Source of the DNA: Actinomadura cremea
GTDB taxonomy: Bacteria; Actinomycetota; Actinomycetes; Streptosporangiales; Streptosporangiaceae
Length of the DNA stretch: 64,000 nt
Direction of reading: 5' to 3'
NCBI RefSeq assembly: GCF_014648495.1
Contig: NZ_BMRF01000024.1
Location: forward strand, 1 to 64,000
Below are positions 45,288 through 53,844 of this stretch, piece after piece. Position 1 is the first letter of the stretch; the number at the start of each line of letters is the position of its first letter. The notes beneath the pieces are model-generated. The model was given only the letters and a program-made list of their open reading frames with translations, had not been told where the DNA came from and did no database searches. Made by a program: the position numbers and the translations under genes.

Positions 45288-45304
45288 GCACGTTCGCGGG
45301 CCGG

Positions 45305-46117
45305 TCAGAGCCGGCCGCCCTTCCGGAACTCCTCGGGCACCCAGCCGGGGTCGCGCCGTTCGGCGAAGGCCCGGGTGCCCTCGCGCATCTCGTCGTTGAA
45401 CAGCAGCGCGTCGAACGTCATGCGGTCGACGCGGTCGTAACCGTCGTTGACGATCCGCTTGATGTGCAGGCGGGCCTGCGGCGCCGTGCGGCAGATCTGG
45501 ACGGCGACCTCCTCGGCCGTCGCCTGGACCCGGTCGTCGGGGACGACGCGGGCGAACATGCCCCAGCTCTCGGCCTCCCGCGCGGTCACCGTGCGTCCGG
45601 TGAGCAGCATGTCGCGGGCCCGCGCGATGCCGATCTGGGCGGGCAGGTACGCCGCGTACCCGGTGTCGGCGATGCCGCGCAGCAGCTCGGGGGCCCGCAC
45701 GGTGACCGACTCCCCCGCCACGGCGACGTCCGACAGCATCGCGATCAGCAGCCCGCCGCCCTGCGCGACGCCGTTGACGGCGGACACGACCGGTTTCGGG
45801 GAGCGCCGGATCGCCTCGAACGGGGTCGAGTCGTTGCCGAGGAGGTCGGGGAAGTCGAGCCAGCGGTCGGGTTCGCGGCCGCGCAGCTCGCCGCCCGGCA
45901 TGAACACGTCGCCGGTACCGGTGATGATCAGCGCGGCGAGGCCGTCGTCGCGGTTGAGCAGGTCGACGGCGCGGCGGATGCCGAAGTACATGGCGCCGGT
46001 GAGCGCGTTGCGCGAGTCCGGCCGGTCGACGACGCATCGGGCGAGCGGGCCGTGGCGCTCGAACCGCAGGTAGGGGGTGCCGAGGTCGTCACCGCGCAGC
46101 CCGACCGGTTCGTCCAT
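45305..46117 (-). CDS. Enoyl-CoA hydratase/isomerase (second of three)
   Basis: 270 residues, crotonase fold. The oxyanion segments are VFMPGGELRGRE and VNGVAQGGGLLIAMLSDVAVA; the acidic residue sits in RAPELLRGIADTGYAAYLPAQIG. The usual CAG of the first loop reads MPGG, unlike the CAGG or CTGA versions in the other two. The C-terminal helix ends FAERRDPGWVPEEFRKGGRL. ATG 46117 follows GAGGGGAGC. It lies 11 bases after a ligase stop in the same operon. Confidence 0.87.
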   Translation of the reverse strand: MDEPVGLRGDDLGTPYLRFERHGPLARCVVDRPDSRNALTGAMYFGIRRAVDLLNRDDGLAALIITGTGDVFMPGGELRGREPDRWLDFPDLLGNDSTPFEAIRRSPKPVVSAVNGVAQGGGLLIAMLSDVAVAGESVTVRAPELLRGIADTGYAAYLPAQIGIARARDMLLTGRTVTAREAESWGMFARVVPDDRVQATAEEVAVQICRTAPQARLHIKRIVNDGYDRVDRMTFDALLFNDEMREGTRAFAERRDPGWVPEEFRKGGRL

Positions 46118-46128
46118 GCTCGCTCCCC

Positions 46129-47769
46129 TCATCGGCGGTCGAAGGTGACGCCCGCGGCCTCGCGGTCCCAGGTGGCCGCGCCGACGCCCTCGTCCCGCAG
46201 GATGTTCTTGGTGGTGCGTCCCGTCTGGCTCATCGGCAGCTCGCCGCGGAACTCGAAGTAGCGCGGGACGGCGTAGTAGGGCAGGTGGTCGATGGCCCAG
46301 CGGCACAGCGACTCCTCCGACAGCGACGCGCCGCCGCGGAGCACGACCGTGGCCTTGACGTCGTCCTCGGACACCTCGCTCGGGACGGCGTGGACGCACA
46401 CGTCCTTGACGTCGGGGTGCTCGTGGAACACCTTCTCCAGCTCCCAGCTGGAGATGTTCTCGCCGCGCCGCCGCATGTAGTCGGCCTTGCGGTCGACGAA
46501 GAACAGGTAGCCGTCCTCGTCGATCCGGCCGATGTCGCCCGTGTGGAACCACAGGTTGCGCCACGCCTCCACCGTCGCCTCCGGCCGCCCCCAGTAGCCC
46601 TCGAACATCGCGTGCGGGGTCCGGGGACGGCAGACGATCTCGCCCTCGTCGCCGCGCGGGACCTCGCGGTCGGCGTCGTCGAAGATCCGCACGTCGAAGG
46701 CGCCGGCGTTGACGATGCCCGCCGAGCCGCGCCGTCCCTCCCGGCCGGGCGGCAGCCAGGAGATCAGCGACGCCTCGGTGGTGCCGTAGGCGTTGCTGAA
46801 CGTGGTGAGGCCGAAGCGGTCCCGGTACGTCTGGTCGATCTCGGGCGGCATCGGCGCGCCGGTCAGCAGGCGCAGCGTCGTGTTCGCCCCGGGGCCGCCC
46901 GCGTTCTTCGCCTGCGGGTGATCGTCCGCACGGGCCACCAGGACGGCGAGGGAGCCGAGCAGGGACGCGATGGTGGCGCCCGTCCGGTTGATCTCCGGCC
47001 AGAACCCGGACACCGAGAAGCGGCGCGCGAGCGCGGCGCGGCCGCCGCTGATCATCGTCCCGGTGAGCATGCACGAGATGGCGTTGAAGTGGAACAGCGG
47101 CAGCGGGCTCCACACGACGTCGTCCGGGCGCCGCCCCCACGAGGCGATGATCTGCCGCGCGATCGACAGGTGGTAGTTGTGGCTCAGCGCGCAGCCCTTG
47201 GACGGCCCGGTGGTGCCGCCCGTGTAGACGATCGTCCCGAGGTCGGACGGCCGCACGAGCACGTCCGGGCGTGCGTCGCCGGCGTCGAGGAGGTCGGCCC
47301 AGGGATGCTCCCGCGCCCCGGCCGGGTCCCCGCCGGGCGGGGTCGCGGCGCCGGTGTCCACCACGACGAGGTGGCGGACGGTGTCGAGGGAGTCCAGCAG
47401 GGCGCGGGGGCGGTCGGCCAGGTCGTCCTGGACGATGACGACCGCGGCTCCCGCGTCGGCGAGGACGTGCCGCAGCATCGGCCCCTTCAGCGCCGTGTTG
47501 ACGGGGACGGAGATCGCGCCGAGCTTGTGGATCGCGAACCAGGACAGCACGGCGGCGGGGCCGTTCTCGAGGATCGTCGCGACCGTCGACCCGTGCCCGA
47601 CGCCGAGCGCGGCCAGCGCGTTCGCGACCCGGTTGGACCGGGCGTCGATCCCGGCGGCGGTGAAGGGGGCGCCGCACAGGTCGAGGAACGGGCCGTCCGG
47701 ATCGTACGCGAGGCGGCGGTCCAGCAGATCGAGCAAGGTGTGCTGCTCACCGTTCACCCACCCGGCCAT
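46129..47769 (-). CDS. AMP-forming acyl-CoA ligase (CaiC-like)
   Basis: 546 residues. Phosphate loop IVYTGGTTGPSKGCALSHN, acyl-site NAYGTTEASL, A8 motif GYLFFVDRKADYMRRRGENIS, and C-terminal Lys in GRTTKNILRDE. The phrase MRRRGENISSWELEKV is typical of the crotonobetaine/carnitine-CoA ligase group. It activates an acid that the downstream hydratase handles. It is divergent from an amidohydrolase through a 260-base gap with the TTGCATA-N4-ATCT core. Confidence 0.88.
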   Translation of the reverse strand: MAGWVNGEQHTLLDLLDRRLAYDPDGPFLDLCGAPFTAAGIDARSNRVANALAALGVGHGSTVATILENGPAAVLSWFAIHKLGAISVPVNTALKGPMLRHVLADAGAAVVIVQDDLADRPRALLDSLDTVRHLVVVDTGAATPPGGDPAGAREHPWADLLDAGDARPDVLVRPSDLGTIVYTGGTTGPSKGCALSHNYHLSIARQIIASWGRRPDDVVWSPLPLFHFNAISCMLTGTMISGGRAALARRFSVSGFWPEINRTGATIASLLGSLAVLVARADDHPQAKNAGGPGANTTLRLLTGAPMPPEIDQTYRDRFGLTTFSNAYGTTEASLISWLPPGREGRRGSAGIVNAGAFDVRIFDDADREVPRGDEGEIVCRPRTPHAMFEGYWGRPEATVEAWRNLWFHTGDIGRIDEDGYLFFVDRKADYMRRRGENISSWELEKVFHEHPDVKDVCVHAVPSEVSEDDVKATVVLRGGASLSEESLCRWAIDHLPYYAVPRYFEFRGELPMSQTGRTTKNILRDEGVGAATWDREAAGVTFDRR

Positions 47770-47818
47770 GTCCTACCGCCTTCCGTCCGCGCTCGTCAGA
47801 GCGATCCGGCTTTGGATG

Positions 47819-47836
47819 TTGCATATATTATCTAAT
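47819..47836. promoter_or_regulatory. AT-rich core TTGCATA-N4-ATCT, divergent gap
   Basis: Third exact copy of the core (47819-47833), 49 bases upstream of the ligase start and followed by AAT. On the other side a TTGCAC at 47928 and TTCACTTTAT at 47951-47960 may form the promoter for the amidohydrolase gene. Confidence 0.5.
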
Positions 47837-48029
47837 TTTCGTTCGCCGTCACGATCTCCCGGCCGGGCGTCGATCGTCCGCCGGGGTCCGCAGCACGGAA
47901 CTCGTCCCAACAGGGGCGAGACGGGTCTTGCACGGCCGTCGATACTGCTGTTCACTTTATTGACATCATCGTTCAGTCACCGACGACCCCTTCGGCCCCG
48001 CCACCGGAGGCGCGTATCCGAGGAGGAGC

Positions 48030-49313
48030 ATGAACGCCGAAGACATGATCCTGATCAGCGTCGACGACCACGTGGTCGAGCCGCCGACGATGTTCGAGGG
48101 CCGCATCCCCGACCGGTACCGCGACCAGGCTCCCCGGGTCCGCACGACCAAGGACGGGTCGGACGTCTGGACGTTCAACGGCCAGACCATCCCCAACATC
48201 GGCCTCAACGCGGTCGCCGGGCGCCCCAAGGAGGAGTACGGCATCGAGCCGACCGCCTTCGACGAGATCCGCCCCGGCACCTACGACATCGACGAGCGGA
48301 TCAAGGACATGAACGCCGGGGGGATCCTGGCGTCGATGAACTTCCCGTCCTTCCCCGGGTTCAGCGGCCGCGTGTTCTCCGCCGCCGACGACAAGGACAT
48401 GGCCCTCGCGGTGCTGCGCGCCTACAACGACTGGCACATCGACGAGTGGGCCGGCACCCACCCCGGCCGCATCATCCCGATGGCGCTGCCGGTCCTGTGG
48501 GACGCCGAGGCGTGCGCCGCCGAGGTGCGCCGGGTCGCCGCGAAGGGCTGCCACTCGATCACCTTCACCGAGAACCCCGCGACCCTCGGCTACCCGAGCT
48601 TCCACGACGAGTACTGGGACCCGCTGTGGAAGGCCGTCTGCGACGAGAACGTCGTCGTGTCGATCCACCTCGGCTCGTCCGGTCAGCTGTCGGTGACCGC
48701 CCCGGACGCCCCGATCGACGTGATGATCACGCTGCAGCCGATGAACATCTGCCAGGCCGCCGCGGACCTGCTGTGGTCACGCGTCATCAAGAAGTACCCC
48801 GGCATCAGGTTCGCGCTGTCGGAGGGCGGGACCGGCTGGATCCCCTACTTCCTCGACCGCGTCGACCGCACCTACGACATGCACCACCTGTGGACCGGCC
48901 AGGACTTCGGCGGCAAGCTCCCCAGCGAGGTGTTCCGCGAGCACTTCCTGACCTGCTTCATCTCCGACCCCGTCGGCGTGCAGCTGCGGCACCGGATCGG
49001 CATCGACAACATCGCCTGGGAGTGCGACTACCCGCACTCCGACTCGTCCTGGCCGGGCGCCCCCGAGGAGCTCGCCACGGTCACCGCGGGCGTCCCGGAC
49101 GCGGACGTCGACAAGATCACCCACGAGAACGCGATGCGCTGGTACTCCTTCGACCCGTTCGTGAACGGCCGCACGAAGGAGAGCGCCACCGTCGGGGCGC
49201 TGCGGGCCGAGGCCGGCGACCACGACGTCAGCATCCGCTCCCGCGACAAGGGACGCTTCGACAGGCAGGTCGGCATCGAGATGGGCGAGCTGGTCAAGCA
49301 GGCGACGGCCTGA
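48030..49313 (+). CDS. Amidohydrolase_2 family protein (second of three)
   Basis: 427 residues. Metal motif SVDDHVVEPPTMF at the N-terminus, the mid-barrel His in VVVSIHLGSSG, and WECDYPHSDSSWPGAP near residue 330. The last 40 residues after the barrel are polar and may form a subunit contact. Related proteins are often encoded beside Rieske oxygenases and acyl-CoA ligases in actinomycetes and may hydrolyse a ring-derived C-C bond or lactone; none of this is proven. ATG with AGGAGGAG ahead. Convergent with a GntR gene 26 bases away. Confidence 0.86.
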   Translation: MNAEDMILISVDDHVVEPPTMFEGRIPDRYRDQAPRVRTTKDGSDVWTFNGQTIPNIGLNAVAGRPKEEYGIEPTAFDEIRPGTYDIDERIKDMNAGGILASMNFPSFPGFSGRVFSAADDKDMALAVLRAYNDWHIDEWAGTHPGRIIPMALPVLWDAEACAAEVRRVAAKGCHSITFTENPATLGYPSFHDEYWDPLWKAVCDENVVVSIHLGSSGQLSVTAPDAPIDVMITLQPMNICQAAADLLWSRVIKKYPGIRFALSEGGTGWIPYFLDRVDRTYDMHHLWTGQDFGGKLPSEVFREHFLTCFISDPVGVQLRHRIGIDNIAWECDYPHSDSSWPGAPEELATVTAGVPDADVDKITHENAMRWYSFDPFVNGRTKESATVGALRAEAGDHDVSIRSRDKGRFDRQVGIEMGELVKQATA

Positions 49314-49339
49314 CCGCCGCGCGCGCGGCGTCCCGGCGG

Positions 49340-50095
49340 TCAGCGGGACGCCGCGTCCGCCTCCGCGGGCTGCTCGAACATGCCGCGGCTGCGGAAGAGC
49401 TTCACGACCAGGTCGCCCTGCCCCCGCAGCATCGTGGCGTACTCGCGCTCGGCGGCCGCGGCGTCCGCCTTCTTGATCGCCCGGACGATCGCCGTTGTCC
49501 CGCGCCGCTCGACCGTCTTCGTGCCCGGCACCAGCTCGAAGAAGTTGCCGGGCACGATGCCGGTCATCTGCTTGAGCATGCTGCGCAGCCGCGGCGACTG
49601 GGCGGCGTCCACGACCAGCCGGTGGAACCGCAGCGTCAGCGCGTGCAGTTCCTCCGGGTCCTCGGCCTTGGCGATCTCCTTCTGCAGCGGCGCGAGGCGG
49701 GCGCCCAGCTCGGCGCCCTGCCGCTCGACCGCGCGCCGCACCGCGAACCCGTAGAACAGCCCGTACAGCTCGTAGTGGTCGCGGACCGACGCCTCGTCGA
49801 GCGCGTTCACGAACGCCCCGCGGTGCGCGATGATCGTCATCCAGCCCTCGCGCTCGAGCGCGATGAGCGCCTCCCGCACCGGGATCCGGGACACGCCGAG
49901 GGTGCGGGCGACCGCGTCCTGCGGGACCTTCTGCCCCTGCCGCAGCACCCCGTCGAAGATGAGCCGGCGCAGGTAGAGCCGCACCTGCTCGCCGCTGGTC
50001 ATCCTGGACAGGTTCTCCCCCGGAAGGACGTCCGACCAGTCCTTGATGTCGGCGCCCTGCAGCTCGGGATCCTGGCGTGGCGGGATCGTTCTCAC
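49340..50095 (-). CDS. FCD-type GntR regulator (first of a paralogous pair)
   Basis: 251 residues. The winged HTH covers about 30-95 (QVRLYLRRLIFDGVLRQGQK, ARTLGVSRIPVREALIALER). The FCD ligand domain is helical (about 105-235) with RFHRLVVDAAQSPRL and GIVPGNFFELVPG. Only the first of the usual metal-binding His residues (FH) is evident; those later in the domain are absent. It shares long blocks with the regulator at 54706-55395 (VSRIPVREAL, RDHYxLYGL, GIVPGNFF). Probably represses nearby acyl-CoA genes. GTG start without a strong ribosome site. Confidence 0.87.
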   Translation of the reverse strand: MRTIPPRQDPELQGADIKDWSDVLPGENLSRMTSGEQVRLYLRRLIFDGVLRQGQKVPQDAVARTLGVSRIPVREALIALEREGWMTIIAHRGAFVNALDEASVRDHYELYGLFYGFAVRRAVERQGAELGARLAPLQKEIAKAEDPEELHALTLRFHRLVVDAAQSPRLRSMLKQMTGIVPGNFFELVPGTKTVERRGTTAIVRAIKKADAAAAEREYATMLRGQGDLVVKLFRSRGMFEQPAEADAASR

Positions 50096-50219
50096 CCCTA
50101 GGTCGAGGCGGGCGGCGTCGTGCCCCCCGCGGCAGATGATGGCGGCGTCGCCCGGCCCTCCCCGCCCCCGCGGGGCCCGGCCCGTCCCGTGGACGGCCGA
50201 TGGGCACGCTCGGCAGCCG

Positions 50220-50240
50220 GAAATATACTATAGCCGTTAT
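50220..50240. promoter_or_regulatory. AT-rich promoter patch upstream of the GntR gene
   Basis: A short AT-rich segment containing ATATACTATAG lies about 125 bases before the GntR start in an otherwise very GC-rich gap of 256 bases. A likely -10 region; on the other side an eight-base stem (50299-50306 with 50334-50341) may end the preceding amidohydrolase message. Confidence 0.35.
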
Positions 50241-50351
50241 CCGATGCCTCTTGACCGGAGCCGTCACCCCGTGTCGGCACCGCGACGACGAGGACGGACC
50301 CCGCCGGCGGCGCGGGCCCGGGGCAGGGCGGCGCGGCGGGGCCCTGCGGTG

Positions 50352-51593
50352 TCAGGGTGCGGGTGGGAGGTCGAGGCCGAGCAGGCGGATGGCGTTGCCT
50401 CGGGCGATCTTGTCGACGGCGGCCTGCTCGAGGTGCCCGAACTGCATCGCGGCCTCCTCGCGCGAGCGCGGCCACGTCCCGTCCTGGTGCGGGTAGTCGG
50501 TCTCGAAGGTCACGTTGTCCACGCCGACCTTGTGCAGCATCTCGACGCCGATCGCGTCCTTGAAGAAGCAGCTCGTGATCTGCCGGTAGTAGTAGGTCGA
50601 CGGCGGTTCGGGGCAGTTGTGCCGCGTGTCGGCCCAGCCCCGGTGCGTCTCCCACACGTCGTCGACGCGCTCCAGCAGGTAGGGGATCCAGCCGATCTGC
50701 GCCTCCGCGTAGAGCAGCTTCAGGTCGGGGAAGCGGTGCAGGACCCCCGACATCATGAAGTCCGTCATGCTCGCGATGCTGTTGCCGAAGATGATCGTGG
50801 CGCCGATCGCCGGGGGCGCGTCCGGCGCGCTCTGCAGGGTCTTGGTGCCCGAGCCGATGTGCATGCAGACGACCGTCCCGGTCTCCGCGCAGGCCGCGAA
50901 GAACGGGTCCCAGTGGCCCGTGTGCAGGCTCGGCAGGTTCAGGTAGGCGGGAAGTTCGCTGAAGGCGACGGCCCGCACACCCCGCGCCGCGTTCCGCCGC
51001 ACCTCGGCGACGGCGAGGTCCACGTCCCACAACGGGACGAGGCACAGCGGGATCAACCGCCCGCCGCTCGAGCCGCACCACTCCTCGACCATCCAGTCGT
51101 TGTACGCCTCGACGCACAGCCGCGCGAGCTCCCTGTCCTCGCCCCACAGGAAGATCTGCCCGCAGAATCGGGGATGGTTCGGGAAGCACATCTGCGCCTG
51201 GACGCCGTTGAGGTCCATGTCGGCGACGCGCTCGGCGGGGTCGAAGCAGCCGGGCCGCATGTCGGCGTAGGTGATGCCCTCGTTCGTCACGTCGTCCGCC
51301 GACATGCCCGGGCAGGCGATGTACCGTTTGATCTGGGCCCGCGTGTTCTCGTAGACCCACCACGCGACGTCCGGCCCCGCGGTGCCCGGCGTCTCCACGT
51401 ACCGCCCGTCCACCAGCCGGACCTCTCCCGCCGGCGCGTACTCGACGCGCGGGCCCGCGTTCCGGAACCGGGCGGGGAGCCGGGAGCTCCACACGTCCGC
51501 GGGCTCCACGACGTGCGCGTCCACGTCGACCAGAGGCGGGATCTTCGCCAGCCGCTCCGCCAGGACGTCCGGTCCGATCTTCTGCTCGGTCAT
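50352..51593 (-). CDS. Amidohydrolase_2 family protein (third of three)
   Basis: 413 residues. Metal motif LVDVDAHVVEPADVW, the mid-barrel GTVVCMHIGSGTKTL, and FETDYPHQDGTWPRSREEA. It is closer to the second member (shared GWIPYLLERVDxxxxxH, AYNDWxxxEW) than to the first. The sequence GNAIRLLGLDLPP closes the barrel. It forms its own transcript, starting from the AT-rich patch at 51605-51630. Exact chemistry unknown; hydrolysis or non-oxidative decarboxylation are the family options. Confidence 0.86.
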   Translation of the reverse strand: MTEQKIGPDVLAERLAKIPPLVDVDAHVVEPADVWSSRLPARFRNAGPRVEYAPAGEVRLVDGRYVETPGTAGPDVAWWVYENTRAQIKRYIACPGMSADDVTNEGITYADMRPGCFDPAERVADMDLNGVQAQMCFPNHPRFCGQIFLWGEDRELARLCVEAYNDWMVEEWCGSSGGRLIPLCLVPLWDVDLAVAEVRRNAARGVRAVAFSELPAYLNLPSLHTGHWDPFFAACAETGTVVCMHIGSGTKTLQSAPDAPPAIGATIIFGNSIASMTDFMMSGVLHRFPDLKLLYAEAQIGWIPYLLERVDDVWETHRGWADTRHNCPEPPSTYYYRQITSCFFKDAIGVEMLHKVGVDNVTFETDYPHQDGTWPRSREEAAMQFGHLEQAAVDKIARGNAIRLLGLDLPPAP

Positions 51594-51604
51594 GGGCCCT
51601 CCCG

Positions 51605-51630
51605 TATACTGAATTTTTTATACATATTAC
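51605..51630. promoter_or_regulatory. AT-rich promoter patch before the third amidohydrolase gene
   Basis: Read on the minus strand, the patch contains ATGTATA-N4-ATTC, a variant of the TTGCATA-N4-ATCT core with identical spacing. It lies 12-37 bases from the start codon. Confidence 0.4.
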
Positions 51631-51763
51631 CGGCGTGGTGCCGGATGTGAACCCGCCGACGCCCGCGGGGGTCGCGCGGTTCGCGGACTCCGACGCCGGT
51701 GGTGAGGACGAGGAAGCGGGCCGCTCGGCCCGGCCCGCGCCGAGCCGCCGGGCGCGCGGCGGC

Positions 51764-52477
51764 TCAGCGGCGGGAGGCGGTGTCGCCGAGGACGGCGAGT
51801 TCGGCGCGGGTGGCGGCGTCGACGGGGGCGGTGAGCGCGGCGACCATCATGTCGACGAGGTTGCGGGTGACCAGGGGCAGGGGCAGCCGGGGGCGCCCGC
51901 CGTCCGGGTCCTCCTCCAGGAGCGCGCGGTCGGCCATCGCGTGCATGACCGACTGCGACGCCACCATCAGGCGTTCGACGGCCAGTTCGCGGGGCATGTC
52001 GGCCGCCATGAGGTCGACCAGGGCGCGGCCGGCGAGGGTCAGCGCGGGGTCCACGAGGGCGCGGATCTCCTCGACGGCCGGCTGGGACTGCGTCAGCAGC
52101 GAGGTCCACACGCGGATCGCCGACCGCTGGCCGGACCCCATCCCCACGTACTCGGCGACCGGCAGGACGATCACCTCGACGAGGCGCCGCACGTCCGGAC
52201 GCCCGGAGGCTTCCTGGTCGGCGAACAGGTCGGCGAACAGTTCGGCGTGGCGCTCGCGCAGCCAGGCGCCGTGCCGCCGCAGGATCGCGCGGACCAGGCC
52301 GTCGCGGCCGCCGAAGTGGTAGTGCAGGGCCGCGGTGTTCCGCTGCCCGGCCGCGCCGTTGATCTCGTTGAGGGAGACGCCGCCGACGCCCCGTTCGGCC
52401 ATCAGCCGTTCGGCCGCGTCGAGGATGCGCTCCCTCGTCTCACCGCCCCGCGCGCTCGAGGACGTCCGCTCAGACAC
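51764..52477 (-). CDS. TetR-family regulator, co-transcribed with the second Rieske gene
   Basis: 237 residues. HTH: RERILDAAERLMAERGVGGVSLNEINGAAGQRNTAALHYHFGGRDGLVRAIL, with the unusual long turn GQRNTAALHYHF that is seen in one TetR subgroup. The helical C-terminal part is long (RLVEVIVLPVAEYVGMG, LMVASQSVMHAMAD). The GTG at 52477 overlaps the Rieske stop by eight bases, so both are made from one message; autoregulation through the palindrome at 53463-53480 is likely. Confidence 0.88.
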   Translation of the reverse strand: MSERTSSSARGGETRERILDAAERLMAERGVGGVSLNEINGAAGQRNTAALHYHFGGRDGLVRAILRRHGAWLRERHAELFADLFADQEASGRPDVRRLVEVIVLPVAEYVGMGSGQRSAIRVWTSLLTQSQPAVEEIRALVDPALTLAGRALVDLMAADMPRELAVERLMVASQSVMHAMADRALLEEDPDGGRPRLPLPLVTRNLVDMMVAALTAPVDAATRAELAVLGDTASRR

Positions 52478-53450
52478 CACTGCCTTCCAGTCGCCTGACC
52501 CGGGACGGCGTCCACGGCCGCTCCGGCACCTCCTCACCATAAAACTGCTTCGCCCAGTGGCGGAACTCGATGATCGGGCCGTCGCCGCGGATGAGCAGCG
52601 GCTTGTCGACGTACCGCTTGTGGCTCCAGATGGGGATGTCCTCGGCGACGGCCTCGACGAACGTCCGGATCATCTTGCCGGAGAAGTCCTTCATCTCGTC
52701 CGGCACGGTGAACACCCAGCGGACGTGCACGTTCTCCTCGTCCACGGGGGTGACGGAGGAGACGAACGACATCACGCCCTTGAGGCGCAGCGCCCCGAGG
52801 CCGAGGCCGTAGGACTTGCGGACGAAGTCGAGCGGGTACGCCTTCCCGCTCTTGCTCCGGAACTCCTGCCGTTCGGTGACGGTCTTGACGAACCCGTCGT
52901 ACTCGACCTCGCCGCCGGGCACCGTCTCCATGCCGTGGACGTACTTGAAGTGCACGTAGTCGGCGTTGTTCTCGGCCATCTCCTGGGCGCAGGTGGCGAT
53001 GTCGAAGTCGTGGAAGACCAGGTCGCTCCAGCCCTCCTTCCCGAACTCCTCCATCTCGGGCATGTCGATGTAGGGGTCGGCGCCGCCGAGGTGGTGCCAG
53101 GCGAAGATGAGCCCGAAGCGCTCGACGACGGGGAACGCCCGGACGGTCGCCTTCGGCGACGGCTCGGCGTCGGTGTAGGGGACTTCCAGGCAGCGGCCGG
53201 AAACGCCGTCGTACCGCCAGGCGTGGAAGGGACACTCGAGCAGCTCGCCCCTGACCTGCCCGCCGTGGCCGAGGTGGGCGCCGAGGTGCGGGCAGTAGGC
53301 GTCCATGACCCGCGCCTCGCCGCCCTGGGTGCGGTACAGCACCAGGTCGCGGCCGAAGTAGTGGACGGGCTTGACCTCGCCGACCGCCAACTCGTCGCCG
53401 CGCGCGACGGCGAACCAGCCGTTCGGGATGGGGAACGGGAACCGCGACAT
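52470..53450 (-). CDS. Rieske oxygenase alpha subunit, KshA-like (second copy)
   Basis: 326 residues. Rieske ligands Cys53-His55 (YCPHLGAHL) and Cys73-His76 (ECPFHAW), mononuclear iron site His167 and His172 in ENNADYVHFKYVHG. It starts at once with SRFPFPIPNGWF and lacks the 38-residue leader of the first copy; a 12-residue C-terminal tail is Arg-rich. Between the two copies, the segments LGLGxLRLKG, SSxTPxDExNVHVRWxFT and EDIPIW align closely, so they are paralogues. No reductase gene is present. ATG after GAGGAGGAG. Confidence 0.9.
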   Translation of the reverse strand: MSRFPFPIPNGWFAVARGDELAVGEVKPVHYFGRDLVLYRTQGGEARVMDAYCPHLGAHLGHGGQVRGELLECPFHAWRYDGVSGRCLEVPYTDAEPSPKATVRAFPVVERFGLIFAWHHLGGADPYIDMPEMEEFGKEGWSDLVFHDFDIATCAQEMAENNADYVHFKYVHGMETVPGGEVEYDGFVKTVTERQEFRSKSGKAYPLDFVRKSYGLGLGALRLKGVMSFVSSVTPVDEENVHVRWVFTVPDEMKDFSGKMIRTFVEAVAEDIPIWSHKRYVDKPLLIRGDGPIIEFRHWAKQFYGEEVPERPWTPSRVRRLEGSGV

Positions 53451-53462
53451 GCGCTCCTCCTC

Positions 53463-53480
53463 TTAAAGAGCCTTCTTTAA
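53463..53480. promoter_or_regulatory. Perfect palindromic operator before the second Rieske gene
   Basis: TTAAAGA-N4-TCTTTAA with seven-base perfect arms, ending 13 bases upstream of the Rieske start codon. It lies in a strongly AT-biased spot of an otherwise GC-rich region. The TetR encoded downstream in the same operon is the likely ligand. Confidence 0.7.
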
Positions 53481-53844
53481 TGGAAGCTAACACCGCGCCC
53501 GGGAGAGATCCAGGGCCGTGGCGCGTCAGGCGTCCGCGCGCCCCTTCGGGGGCCGGCGGGCGGTCGGGCGCAGCGCCGCGCCCGCCCCGCCGGCGCCGAG
53601 CGCGACCGGCGGGCCCGTCCGGCCGTCGAGATCGCGCCCGGTGAGGTGGCGGTTCCAGCCGTCCGCGACCACGGCGCCGCCGATGGACGCGCGCGGCACG
53701 AGCGCGGCGAAGCCGGTCTCGATCACCCTCGCCTCCGCTCCGTCCACGCCGCCGCACGCGGCGATGCTCGCCTCGCCATGTTATCTTGCTTATACTTAAT
53801 CTTGTATATAACTTGTCGGATTCGGCGCACGGGACGGGAGCGCG
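53481..53844. other. Gap between divergent Rieske and hydratase genes
   Basis: 364 bases. The minus strand has an open frame at 53526-53747 (73 residues: VIETGFAALVPRASIGGAVV, then DGWNRHLTG...), preceded by GGAGGCGAGG. It has coding-like base use but no similarity I recognise; it could be a small gene or a remnant. The right end contains the AT-rich double repeat described at 53783-53810. Otherwise nothing is seen. Confidence 0.35.
53783..53815. promoter_or_regulatory. AT-rich promoter with direct repeat before the hydratase gene
   Basis: ATCTTGCTTATA (53783-53794) and ATCTTGTATATA (53799-53810) match at 10 of 12 bases and are 16 bases apart. They lie about 35-60 bases before the hydratase ATG, and the second overlaps a TTGTATA core. 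Suggests a cooperative regulator site over the promoter. Confidence 0.45.

Noticed and set aside
48030..51593. Metal-dependent amidase or dihydropyrimidinase function for the amidohydrolases.
   Set aside because: They belong to the Amidohydrolase_2 branch with D-x-H and DYPH motifs, not the carboxylated-Lys dihydropyrimidinase group.
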